Assembly (NCBI RefSeq): GCF_021283305.1
Contig: NZ_JAJSOK010000003.1
Span: forward strand, 179,959-243,958
Direction: 5' to 3'
DNA length: 64,000 bases
Source: Pseudonocardia kujensis
GTDB taxonomy: Bacteria > Actinomycetota > Actinomycetes > Mycobacteriales > Pseudonocardiaceae
The position numbers and the translations under genes were made by a program. Each line of letters opens with the position of its first letter. Within the stretch, counting starts at the first letter, position 1. Below, piece after piece: positions 18,578 through 26,338 of the stretch. The notes under the pieces were generated by a model. That model had not been told where the DNA came from, made no database searches, and saw nothing but the letters and a program-made list of their open reading frames with translations.

Positions 18578-18597
18578 CATACCGACTAGCTGGTATG
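18578..18597. promoter_or_regulatory. TetR-regulon palindrome A
   Basis: CATACCGACTAGCTGGTATG is palindromic at 16 of 20 positions (CATACC/GGTATG around CTAG). It lies 70 bases upstream of the alcohol dehydrogenase start. It is the first of five related elements with consensus CATTCCRACYGGTCGGAATG. Confidence 0.65.
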
Positions 18598-18666
18598 TAT
18601 ACGGTGTCATCGCTGACCCGCTGCCCGCTGCTAAGGGCAGCCGCTCACGCTGCAAGGAGGCATTCC

Positions 18667-19788
18667 GTGAGGACACGAGCTGCAATCATCCGTGAGGCTC
18701 CGGGGAAGTTCGAGGTCGTCGACATCGACCTCGACGATCCGCGCCAGGGCGAGATCCGGGTGAAGCTCACCGCGACCGGGCTCTGCCACTCCGACGACCA
18801 TCTGCAGACCGGCGACCTGCCCGTGGAGCACTACCCGATGGTCGCCGGGCACGAGGGCGCCGGGGTGGTCGAGTCGGTGGGACCGAACACGCCGGGCTGG
18901 GAGGTTGGCGATCACGTCATCTTCTCGTTCCTGCCCAGCTGCGGGCGGTGCCGCTGGTGCGCGGAGGGGATGACGAACCTGTGCAACTTCGGCGCTTACA
19001 CCCTCCGGGGTGCGCGCTGGGACGACCTCGACAGCTTCCGGTTCAGCCTCGACGGGCAGCCTGTCGGCCAGCTCTGCGGGCTCGGAACGTTCGCCGAGCA
19101 CACCCTGGTCTCAACCCTGTCGGCCATCAAGGTGGACAAAGACCTGCCGCTGGACAAGGCCTGCCTGCTCGGCTGCGGGGTCGGCACCGGCTGGGGATCA
19201 GCGGTGTATGCCGGCGAGGTCAAGCCCGGTGAGGTCGTCATCGTGATGGGTACCGGCGGCATCGGGATCAACGCCGTGCAGGGCGCCGCCCACGCCGGCG
19301 CCAGCACAGTGATCGCCGTGGATCCGGTCCCGCTCAAGCGCGAGATCGCCGAGCAGGTCGGCGCCACACACTCGTTCGCCACCATCGAGGAGGCCGACGA
19401 GTTCGCCAAGTCGATCACCGAGTGGCAGGGGGCCGACAAGGCGATCGTCACGGTCGGGGTCACCACCGGGGAGCACGTCGCCCAGGCCTTTCAGGCGATC
19501 CGGAAGGCCGGCACCGTTGTCATCACCGGCATCGGCGACATGAACGACACGAAGGGCATCCCGATCAACCCCTGGCAGATCACGATGCTGCAGAAGCGCA
19601 TCCAGGGCGCGCTGTTCGGGGCGAGTAACCCCGCCGCGGACATCCCGCGTCAGGTGCGGATGTACCGCGACGGGCAGCTCAAGCTCGACGAGCTGATCAC
19701 CAAGACCTACCGGCTCGACGACATCGTGACCGCCTACGAGGACATGCACGCTGGCAAGAACATGCGCGGCGTCATCCTCTTCGACTGA
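18667..19788 (+). CDS. NDMA-type zinc alcohol dehydrogenase
   Basis: Zinc-dependent medium-chain alcohol dehydrogenase, 373 residues. Catalytic zinc ligands are Cys40 (TGLCHSDDH) and His62/Glu63 (AGHEGAG), with a further Cys in LLGCGVGTGWG. Structural zinc cysteines are 92, 95, 98 and 106 (SCGRCRWCAEGMTNLC). The whole pattern matches actinobacterial NDMA-dependent enzymes, which keep bound NAD and need mycofactocin as external acceptor; no mycofactocin genes are in the window. GTG 18667 follows AAGGAGG. It starts an operon with an EthD-like gene 13 bases downstream and sits behind TetR site A. Confidence 0.9.
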   Translation: MRTRAAIIREAPGKFEVVDIDLDDPRQGEIRVKLTATGLCHSDDHLQTGDLPVEHYPMVAGHEGAGVVESVGPNTPGWEVGDHVIFSFLPSCGRCRWCAEGMTNLCNFGAYTLRGARWDDLDSFRFSLDGQPVGQLCGLGTFAEHTLVSTLSAIKVDKDLPLDKACLLGCGVGTGWGSAVYAGEVKPGEVVIVMGTGGIGINAVQGAAHAGASTVIAVDPVPLKREIAEQVGATHSFATIEEADEFAKSITEWQGADKAIVTVGVTTGEHVAQAFQAIRKAGTVVITGIGDMNDTKGIPINPWQITMLQKRIQGALFGASNPAADIPRQVRMYRDGQLKLDELITKTYRLDDIVTAYEDMHAGKNMRGVILFD

Positions 19789-19801
19789 GCAGGACGGCCA
19801 T

Positions 19802-20125
19802 ATGTACCAGCTGACCGCCGTATACGCCCACCCGGGCGACCCCGAGGCGTTCGTCGCGCACTACCGCGACAAGCACGCCAAGATCGCAGCTCAGCTTCCC
19901 GATGTCCGGTTCTACGACTGGCACGTCTGCGAGAGCCTCGACGGATCCACCCCGGCGTACTTCCTCGCCGCCATCGTCCAGTGGGACAGCAAGGAGGCCG
20001 CGGTCGCGTCCCTAGGTTCCGGGGTCGGTCAGCAAGCGGTCGCCGACATGGCGAACTTCGCCGAGGCCGGGTGCGAGATGCACTTCGGCGAAGTCACGGT
20101 CGTTGTGCCGGCGACGAACGCCTGA
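19802..20125 (+). CDS. EthD-domain small protein
   Basis: A 107-residue ferredoxin-like-fold protein with the EthD pattern: YQLTAVYAHPGDPEAFVAHY near the start, YRDKHAKIAAQLPD, and FLAAIVQWDSKEA. EthD was first noted as essential for ethyl tert-butyl ether degradation, but its reaction is not settled. It follows the alcohol dehydrogenase by 13 bases and is followed by a terminator hairpin, so the two form a two-gene operon under TetR site A. Confidence 0.88.
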   Translation: MYQLTAVYAHPGDPEAFVAHYRDKHAKIAAQLPDVRFYDWHVCESLDGSTPAYFLAAIVQWDSKEAAVASLGSGVGQQAVADMANFAEAGCEMHFGEVTVVVPATNA

Positions 20126-20157
20126 TAGGGCTGCCGGCCGGCGCATCTCGGGCCCGG

Positions 20158-20194
20158 ACCGGGGTGGGGCGCCTTCTGGCGGCTCCACCCCGGT
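20158..20194. terminator. Terminator hairpin after the EthD-like gene
   Basis: ACCGGGGTGG and CCACCCCGGT form a perfect 10-bp stem with a 17-base loop, 32 bases after the EthD-like stop. There is no T-run. It separates the alcohol dehydrogenase operon from the aldehyde dehydrogenase. Confidence 0.6.
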
Positions 20195-20314
20195 GTGCCT
20201 CCGGTCGGCCACGGCTTGTCTGTCCACCGCCGAGCCGAGGCAAGCAGCGGAGCAGGCCCTCGGCTGGAGCCCACGATCGACTCAACCATCAGCCAACGCG
20301 CAGGAGGTTCGACT

Positions 20315-21784
20315 GTGACATCCATCCTCAAGCTCGATCAGGAGCTGGATCGACACCAGTTCTTCATCAACGGCGAGTGGGCGGAGCCCAGCGCGGGGAA
20401 GATCCATCAGGTCGTCGAGGCGGCCACCGGCGAGGTGCTCGCGAGCGCCTCTCTGGGGACGTCGGAGGACATCGACCGGGCGGTACGGGCGGCTCGCCAC
20501 GCTCTCGACCACGGTCCATGGGGACGCACGGAGCCGGCCGAGCGGGCTGCCGCCATGCGTCGTTTCGCCACCGCTCTCGAGGCCCGCGCGGATGCCACCT
20601 CCACCCTCGTCAGCCGAGAGAACGGGATGCCGATCACGCTGTCCCACGCGTTCAACGGCGCAGCACCCGCCGCACTGCTACGGATGTACGCCGATCTCGC
20701 CGAGACGCTCGCGGTGGAGGCACCCAGGCCCAGTGCCTCGGGAACGACTTTCGTCAGGCGCGAGCCCGTAGGCGTCGTCGGAGCGATCACCCCGTGGAAC
20801 TACCCCCAGGCCGTCGCGATCTACAAGATCGGACCGGCCCTGGCAGCGGGTTGCACGGTCGTCCTCAAGCACTCGCCGGACACCGCGCTGGATTCGTACG
20901 TGCTCGGCGAGGCAGCGGCGGAAGCAGAGCTTCCGCCCGGGGTGCTCAACATCGTGCTCGCCGACCGGGACGAGGGCCATTCCCTGGTCACGCACCCACT
21001 CGTCGACAAGATCGCCTTCACCGGCTCGACGGCCGCGGGGCGGATCATCGGCGCGGAATGCGGCAGGCTCGTCCGCCGCTGCACATTGGAGCTTGGTGGC
21101 AAGTCGGCGGCGATCTTCTGCGACGACGGAGACATCGACACCCTCCTCGCCGGTATCGGCAACGCGTCGTTTATGAACAACAGCCAGACCTGCACGACCC
21201 AGTCCCGCATCCTCGTGTCGCGGCAGCGCTACGACGAGGTCGTCGAGGCTGTCGCGGAGTATGCGCGTGACCTCGTCGTCGGCGACCCCCTCGACGAGAA
21301 CACGGCCTGTGGGCCGATGGCGACCCAGCACCATCTCGCGCGCGTCATGGGGTACATCGAGATCGGCAAGAGCTCCGCAGCCCGACTAGTCGCCGGCGGC
21401 GGGCGCCCCAAGGACGCGGATCGCGGATGGTTCGTCGAGCCGACCGTGTTCGCCGACGTCGACAACGACGATCAGCTCGCCCGCGAGGAGATCTTCGGTC
21501 CGGTCATGGCGATCATCCCCTTCCAGGACGACGCCGACGCGGTACGGATCGCCAACGACTCCAACTACGGCCTCGGCGGCTCCGTCTGGTCACAGGACGC
21601 CGACCGCGCATTGGCGATTGCGCGGCAGGTGCGGACCGGGACCGTCGGCGTCAACAGCTACAACATCGACCTGGGAGCCCCGTTCGGCGGCATGAAGGAC
21701 TCAGGTATTGGCCGAGAGCTAGGGCCTGAGGCAATCGACGCGTACCTCGAGTACAAGTCGATCTACACCACGCTCCCCTCCTGA
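20315..21784 (+). CDS. Aldehyde dehydrogenase
   Basis: NAD(P)+-dependent aldehyde dehydrogenase of 489 residues, normal length. Cofactor-site stretch GVVGAITPWNYPQAV, general base Glu259 (LELGGKS) and nucleophile Cys293 in SQTCTTQSRI, where the usual GQxC is replaced by SQTC. Late motif EEIFGPVMAI and GGMKDSGIGRELG are present. GTG 20315 follows CAGGAGG at 9 bases. It would oxidise the aldehyde formed by the upstream alcohol dehydrogenase (inference). No palindrome of the TetR type was seen directly before it. Confidence 0.92.
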   Translation: MTSILKLDQELDRHQFFINGEWAEPSAGKIHQVVEAATGEVLASASLGTSEDIDRAVRAARHALDHGPWGRTEPAERAAAMRRFATALEARADATSTLVSRENGMPITLSHAFNGAAPAALLRMYADLAETLAVEAPRPSASGTTFVRREPVGVVGAITPWNYPQAVAIYKIGPALAAGCTVVLKHSPDTALDSYVLGEAAAEAELPPGVLNIVLADRDEGHSLVTHPLVDKIAFTGSTAAGRIIGAECGRLVRRCTLELGGKSAAIFCDDGDIDTLLAGIGNASFMNNSQTCTTQSRILVSRQRYDEVVEAVAEYARDLVVGDPLDENTACGPMATQHHLARVMGYIEIGKSSAARLVAGGGRPKDADRGWFVEPTVFADVDNDDQLAREEIFGPVMAIIPFQDDADAVRIANDSNYGLGGSVWSQDADRALAIARQVRTGTVGVNSYNIDLGAPFGGMKDSGIGRELGPEAIDAYLEYKSIYTTLPS

Positions 21785-22125
21785 CCCGCAGGCCGGCTCG
21801 AGCGGCCGTTCCGACCCGAGACCGGGTGATTCACTGTTGAACCGCCCGTTCAGCATCGCAGATCCGTAGCAAACTGAGCGGGGAGTTGGCGTACTCCGGC
21901 GCTTGCCGTCACCAGGTAAGCAGGCACCTGAGTCGGGCTGCTTCGACGGGAGTTGCGGCCCGTGCTGCCGCAACAGAAGATCGGGACCGACAGTAGTGAC
22001 CCTTGGCGCGGGGACAACAACCAGATCTCGCTCGCCTGTGCAGCACTGACACCAAGAGCAATTGCGCGGTCTGGCCTTGGTTCACCTACTGTCAGTTCCC
22101 TCGCGCACCAAGGAAAGAGTTAAGA
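21785..22125. other. Intergenic stretch before acyl-CoA ligase
   Basis: 341 bases of lower G+C than the flanks and without a convincing gene. It contains a short inverted repeat TGAAC/GTTCA with 5-base spacer at 21838-21852, possibly an operator. A weak ribosome site AGGAAAGAG precedes the ligase start. Confidence 0.4.
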
Positions 22126-23700
22126 ATGAGCGACAGGGTAACCGCAACCCTCACTAGTAGCTACGAGCGCGGGTACGAGTCATTCGCGGAGTTTTCCGCA
22201 GTAGCCGGAAGTGAAGGCTCTATGAGCTATGCGGAGCTCGGAGAGGCTGCCCGACACTTTGCGGGTGGCCTCTCCGAGCTCGGAGCCCGCCCGGGCGACC
22301 GGGTCATTGTCCTGTCCGCGAACCGCCCTGAAACATTCGTGGTTGATCACGGAATTGCGGCAGGCGGTTTTGTTCGTGTGCCGCTGTCGACTCGATTACA
22401 CGCTCGGGAGATCGCCGGTATCGCCCGCGACTGTGAGCCCAGCGTTCTCGTCGTCGACGCCGAACGTCAGGCCGAGGTCGTCAATGCGCTGAAAGACGTC
22501 GACCTTAGGACGACGGTAGTTGCACTCGACCCTGGCGCGGGTGATGCGCACGCCTCCTACAGCGACCTTCTCGGAGCGTCGGCCGTCGAACCGGTCCGCC
22601 CGAAGCCCGAGGATCTGGCGTGGCTTCCATACACTTCGGGAACGACGGGGGAGCCGAAGGGTGTGATGCTCAGCCACCGCGCCGTTCTGGCCTGCGCACG
22701 CAACTTGATGGCGGAGCTCCCGGCAATCGAGACTGACGATGTCGTGCTGCACGTGGCCCCACTCAGCCACCTGTCCGGCTACACCGGTGTTGCGTACACC
22801 CTGCGAGGCGCTAGCCAGGTGGCAATGCGCTCGTTCAAGCCCGAGGCGACCCTCGCTGCGATCGCCGAGCACAGGGTCACTGTCCTGCCGATGGTGCCCA
22901 CCATGCTCAACATGTTGCTTCCGGCCCTGGATAAGGGCCACTGGGACACCAGCTCGCTGCACACGATTGTCTACGCAGGATCGGCGATCGCTCCCGCCCG
23001 TCTCGCTCGCCTGGTGGGGCACCTGGGTGAGGTCTTCGTGCAAGCCTACGGCCTATCTGAGATCCCGTTCCCGATCGCGTCACTGTCCAAGCACTCTCAC
23101 CGGTTCGACATCCAACAGGCTCTGCCAGCGCGGCTCGGATCAGCCGGCCGCGTCAGCCCCTTTGTTGAGATCCGAATCGTCGGACCGGACAATGAGGCAG
23201 TCCCGCCTGGCGAGCGGGGCGAGATTCACGCGCGAAGTGACACCGCCATGTCCGGTTACTGGAATCGCGCTAAAGCCACTGCAGATACCCTTCTCGAGGG
23301 CGGCTGGGTCGCCACTGGCGACGTCGGCCGACTCGAGGATGGATATCTACACATCGTCGATCGAAAGAAGGACATGATCGTCTCGGGTGGGTTCAACGTC
23401 TTCCCGGCCGAGATCGAGAGCGCCATTTCTACGCTCGACTCAGTAGCCGAGGTCGCAGTCATCGGAGTTCCGGACCCACGTTGGGGCGAGACCGTGAAGG
23501 CCCTCGTCGTGCCCGAGAAGGGTAAGAGCGTCACAATCGAGGATGTAGACCGCGTCTGCCGTGAACGTATTGCTGCTTACAAACGGCCACGGTCAATTGA
23601 GTTTATCGACCAGCTTCCGAAGACGGGGTCCGGAAAGATTCAACGGCATGAGCTGCGCCGCCAGTATTGGGAGGGTAGTGACCGCCTCGTCGGCGGATGA
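22126..23700 (+). CDS. AMP-forming acyl-CoA ligase (FadD-like)
   Basis: ATP-dependent CoA ligase of 524 residues that activates a carboxylic acid through an acyl-adenylate. P-loop YTSGTTGEPKG at about residues 169-179, then HLSGYTGVAYTL, YAGSAIAPARL, the core GWVATGDVG, the hinge IVDRKKDMIVSGGFNVFPAE and the catalytic lysine in KTGSGKIQR. ATG 22126 is chosen although the frame is open for 41 more codons. Several counted lines of this gene have about 57-65% G+C against 67-70% in neighbours, with more A/T-ending codons, suggesting recent transfer. The acid substrate is unknown. Confidence 0.92.
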   Translation: MSDRVTATLTSSYERGYESFAEFSAVAGSEGSMSYAELGEAARHFAGGLSELGARPGDRVIVLSANRPETFVVDHGIAAGGFVRVPLSTRLHAREIAGIARDCEPSVLVVDAERQAEVVNALKDVDLRTTVVALDPGAGDAHASYSDLLGASAVEPVRPKPEDLAWLPYTSGTTGEPKGVMLSHRAVLACARNLMAELPAIETDDVVLHVAPLSHLSGYTGVAYTLRGASQVAMRSFKPEATLAAIAEHRVTVLPMVPTMLNMLLPALDKGHWDTSSLHTIVYAGSAIAPARLARLVGHLGEVFVQAYGLSEIPFPIASLSKHSHRFDIQQALPARLGSAGRVSPFVEIRIVGPDNEAVPPGERGEIHARSDTAMSGYWNRAKATADTLLEGGWVATGDVGRLEDGYLHIVDRKKDMIVSGGFNVFPAEIESAISTLDSVAEVAVIGVPDPRWGETVKALVVPEKGKSVTIEDVDRVCRERIAAYKRPRSIEFIDQLPKTGSGKIQRHELRRQYWEGSDRLVGG

Positions 23701-24119
23701 GGACGTCTGGCAGGGGCCCGGGTCCCGGCAGCTTGCACGAACGATCGGCCTTCTCTTCCCGCCATGCTTTTCACGTGCCTGGTCGGGCTGTGGGGCGATC
23801 GTGGCCTCCAGCCCGGCCGGCTCCGGATGGGAGAACAGGCCATTGGGCGAATGGGTGAACGACGTCTGAGCTGCCTTGCGCAAGGGGCCCACTGCCGTCC
23901 ACTGACCAAGGTGGTGTGCCACAGCCCGGTGACGGGCGAGACGTCGTGTAGGGCGGCCACCGCGTGATCTGTAGGTGTGCCCCGGCAGCGGTCTCCGGCG
24001 GGGAGCGCAGGCTCGGCGGCGGCGCCTAGGACTGATTCTTGCGTGGCCTGGCCGCCGCGCGGTCCAGTAGGACACCGGTGCCGGGGACCCCGCAAGTCGG
24101 CATCCCGTCGCAGGGACCA
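23701..24119. other. Intergenic stretch, no clear gene
   Basis: About 420 bases between the ligase and tetR. Frames on the minus strand are open over much of it, but their composition and lack of motifs do not support a gene. It might be debris of a former mobile element; nothing can be assigned. Confidence 0.35.
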
Positions 24120-24139
24120 GATACCATCTGGTCGGAAGG
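24120..24139. promoter_or_regulatory. TetR-regulon palindrome B
   Basis: GATACCATCTGGTCGGAAGG matches the regulon consensus at about 15 of 20 positions, the weakest of the five. It lies 40 bases before the tetR start, which suggests autoregulation. Confidence 0.55.
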
Positions 24140-24178
24140 CCTGAGGGAGGCTGACCATCTGACCCCTAGGAGTGCGTT

Positions 24179-24811
24179 GTGCCGCGCAAGCCGCCTCAAC
24201 GGAGCTACGCCCCGGAGGAGACCCGGCGTCTCCTGGTCGAGGCTGCGCTGGACCTCTTCGCGGAGAAGGGCTTCAGCCGTGCGTCGATGCAGGAGGTGGT
24301 GCAGCGGGCCGGCGTGACGAAGGGCGCGTTCTATCACCACTTCGCCACTAAGGACGACGTGCTGCACCTGATCCACGACGAGTTCATCGACCGAGCTCTC
24401 GAGGCGCAGGAACGGGCGCTGGCCAGCCACGACTCGCCGACCGAGCAACTGGCGAGGATGGCGTTCGACACCACGATGATCTGCATCACCTACCAGAAGC
24501 ACGTGATGGTGTTCTTCCGCGAGCTACATGTCCTCACCGGCGAGGTGCGGGCGGCGATCCTGGAGAAGCGTCGGCGGTCGACCTCGCTGTTCGAGGACAC
24601 GGTGCGACGCGGTATCGACAGTGGAGAGTTCGACCGGGACCTCGATCCGACTGTCACGGCGTTGGGGCTGCTCGGCATGTGGGTGTGGTCGTATCAGTGG
24701 TACCGCCCCGAAGGCCAGCGCACCCCGACAGAGATCGCCAAGCAGTTCGCCACGATGACCTTGCAGAGCGTCGGCGTGACACAGGTCGCATCCGCCGTCC
24801 TGTCGAGCTGA
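24179..24811 (+). CDS. TetR-family transcriptional regulator
   Basis: Repressor-type regulator of 210 residues. The DNA-binding domain spans about residues 12-60: TRRLLVEAALDLFAEKGFSR, then MQEVVQRAGVTKGAFYHHFA. The helical ligand domain (ITYQKHVMVFFRELHVLTGE, GMWVWSYQWYRPEGQ) resembles KstR2/FadR-like regulators that sense acyl-CoA thioesters. Start GTG 24179. A palindrome shared with four other promoters lies just upstream, so this protein is the best candidate for the regulator of the 18.6-38.6 kb module; an acyl-CoA inducer is plausible given the CoA ligases in the regulon (inference). Confidence 0.9.
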   Translation: MPRKPPQRSYAPEETRRLLVEAALDLFAEKGFSRASMQEVVQRAGVTKGAFYHHFATKDDVLHLIHDEFIDRALEAQERALASHDSPTEQLARMAFDTTMICITYQKHVMVFFRELHVLTGEVRAAILEKRRRSTSLFEDTVRRGIDSGEFDRDLDPTVTALGLLGMWVWSYQWYRPEGQRTPTEIAKQFATMTLQSVGVTQVASAVLSS

Positions 24812-24857
24812 TCGGCACTCCCCTCTGGCGGTCGAAGGGGAAGTGCGGTAACTATTG

Positions 24858-24877
24858 CATTCCGACCGGATGGAATG
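24858..24877. promoter_or_regulatory. TetR-regulon palindrome C
   Basis: CATTCCGACCGGATGGAATG has perfect 6-bp outer arms (CATTCC/GGAATG) around CCGG. It ends 12 bases before the SDR start, so a bound repressor would cover the ribosome site and promoter. Confidence 0.7.
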
Positions 24878-24889
24878 GAGCGGACAACG

Positions 24890-25648
24890 ATGACCACTCT
24901 GAACGGAAAAGTTGCCCTCGTAACCGGGGCTGTGGGCGGCATCGGTCAGGCCATCTGCGCTGCCCTGCGAGACACAGGAGCGCGCCTGGCCCTCGCCGAC
25001 CTGGACAAGACTGCCCTCGATGAGACCGTAGACGGCCTCGGGCCGGGCGCCGACGCCGCCGCCTTCGACGTCGACCTAGCCGACGACGAGCAGACCACCG
25101 CGCTGCCCGACCGGGTCCGCCGACACTTCGGCGGTCTGGACGTCGTGGTCAACAACGCTGGTGTGCGCCCGATCGCCCCACTGCTCGAGCTCTCGCCGGC
25201 GGAGTGGCGCAAGACCCTCGACATCGACCTCACAGCCCCCTTCGTCCTGGCCAGGGCCGCGATCCCGGGCATGCTGGAGCAGGGGCGCGGCAAGATCATC
25301 AACATCGCGTCGATGGCCGGGCAGCTCGCCTTCCAGGATCGCGCCGCGTACTGCGCGGCGAAAGCCGGGCTGATCATGCTGACGAAAACGATCACGCTCG
25401 AGTACGGCGCGCGTGGCATCTGGTGCAACGCGGTGGCGCCCGGTGTCGTGGAGACCCCCATGACCAGGGCCTACTTCCGGTCCGAGCAGATGAGGGCGTC
25501 TATTCGCGCGAACGCCCCGATGGAGCGCTGGGCACAGCCGGAGGAGATCGCTCGGCCGGTCGTGTTTCTCAGTGGCACCGACTCCGACTACGTCAACGGG
25601 ACGACCCTGTTCGTCGACGGCGGATGGACCGCGGGGAAGGGTTACTGA
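24890..25648 (+). CDS. SDR-family oxidoreductase
   Basis: Classical short-chain dehydrogenase, 252 residues. Cofactor motif TGAVGGIGQAI, NNAGV, and catalytic IASMAG followed by AYCAAKAGLIM (Tyr-x3-Lys); the end is YVNGTTLFVDGGW. ATG 24890 is preferred to an in-frame ATG at 24875, which would lie inside the operator. It is directly controlled by palindrome C. It may oxidise a secondary alcohol to the ketone used by the Baeyer-Villiger enzyme or the carboxylase of the same regulon (inference). Confidence 0.9.
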   Translation: MTTLNGKVALVTGAVGGIGQAICAALRDTGARLALADLDKTALDETVDGLGPGADAAAFDVDLADDEQTTALPDRVRRHFGGLDVVVNNAGVRPIAPLLELSPAEWRKTLDIDLTAPFVLARAAIPGMLEQGRGKIINIASMAGQLAFQDRAAYCAAKAGLIMLTKTITLEYGARGIWCNAVAPGVVETPMTRAYFRSEQMRASIRANAPMERWAQPEEIARPVVFLSGTDSDYVNGTTLFVDGGWTAGKGY

Positions 25649-25653
25649 GCACT

Positions 25654-26115
25654 ATGGGATGCCCGGACCCCCTCGCGGCTGTCGCCGCTCAGCTTGGAGT
25701 GCCACTGCCGGAGGGTGCCGATCACGTGCACCGGTTGCGGCTGGCCGGCGCCGTCCTGGGCGTGGTCGAGACGATCGCCATGGGGCATGCTGCGGCCCTG
25801 GCCGGCCGCGGCCAGCACGATTCGGTAGGCGAGCTCGACGCGGCGGCATTCGCGACCGCCCAGATCGGGCCCGACGCCGCGACCGGTGAGCTGTGGAGCA
25901 TCTGGTCATTGAGCCGCTCGCGGGCACACGTGACCGCGATGCTGCAAGCTGGGACCAGCGCCGATGTTCTGGCGGCAGCAGCCCTGCTCGACGCCGGACA
26001 TGCGGCACTCTCGGCGGCCGCGCACGAACATCTCGGAGATCAGGACGCGGCCAGCGCCTGCCGGCAGCGCGCTCTGGAACACACACAGGTCGCTCATTCC
26101 ACGCTCACGCCCTGA
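25654..26115 (+). CDS. Uncharacterised helical protein
   Basis: A 153-residue Ala-rich protein that I do not recognise. It appears all-helical, with LRLAGAVLGVVETIAMGHAA, a middle SIWSLSRSRAHVTAMLQAGT and a C-terminal helix rich in Ala, His and Gln. There are no cysteine pairs, signal peptide or clear membrane segment. It begins 5 bases after the SDR stop without its own ribosome site, so it is co-transcribed and probably translationally coupled. The codon pattern is typical of the region, supporting a real gene. It may be a partner or chaperone of the SDR; this is speculation. Confidence 0.65.
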   Translation: MGCPDPLAAVAAQLGVPLPEGADHVHRLRLAGAVLGVVETIAMGHAAALAGRGQHDSVGELDAAAFATAQIGPDAATGELWSIWSLSRSRAHVTAMLQAGTSADVLAAAALLDAGHAALSAAAHEHLGDQDAASACRQRALEHTQVAHSTLTP

Positions 26116-26284
26116 GTAGGGAGTTGCGAAGGCACGGTTCGGTCAGACCTCGGCGAGGTCATGGGCTCGTCGCCGGTCCCCAACACAGCCCTGGCACGAC
26201 GTCGTTGCGACCGGAGGGCGCCATCAGGAACACCGGCGCCGAGCAGACAGACCCAACCCTTGCCTCATCGCAAACCACGGATTA

Positions 26285-26304
26285 CATTCCAACTGGTCGG
26301 ATTG
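26285..26304. promoter_or_regulatory. TetR-regulon palindrome D
   Basis: CATTCCAACTGGTCGGATTG differs from the regulon consensus at one position. It lies 34 bases upstream of the second acyl-CoA ligase, which heads the operon with the Baeyer-Villiger monooxygenase. Confidence 0.7.
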
Positions 26305-26338
26305 TCATAGGCGACGATACCGCTGTGAGGAGACCCGG

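Noticed and set aside
23593..24158. Overlapping minus-strand frames between the ligase and tetR
   Set aside because: No recognisable motif, atypical composition and no ribosome site; could be debris but cannot be supported as a gene.
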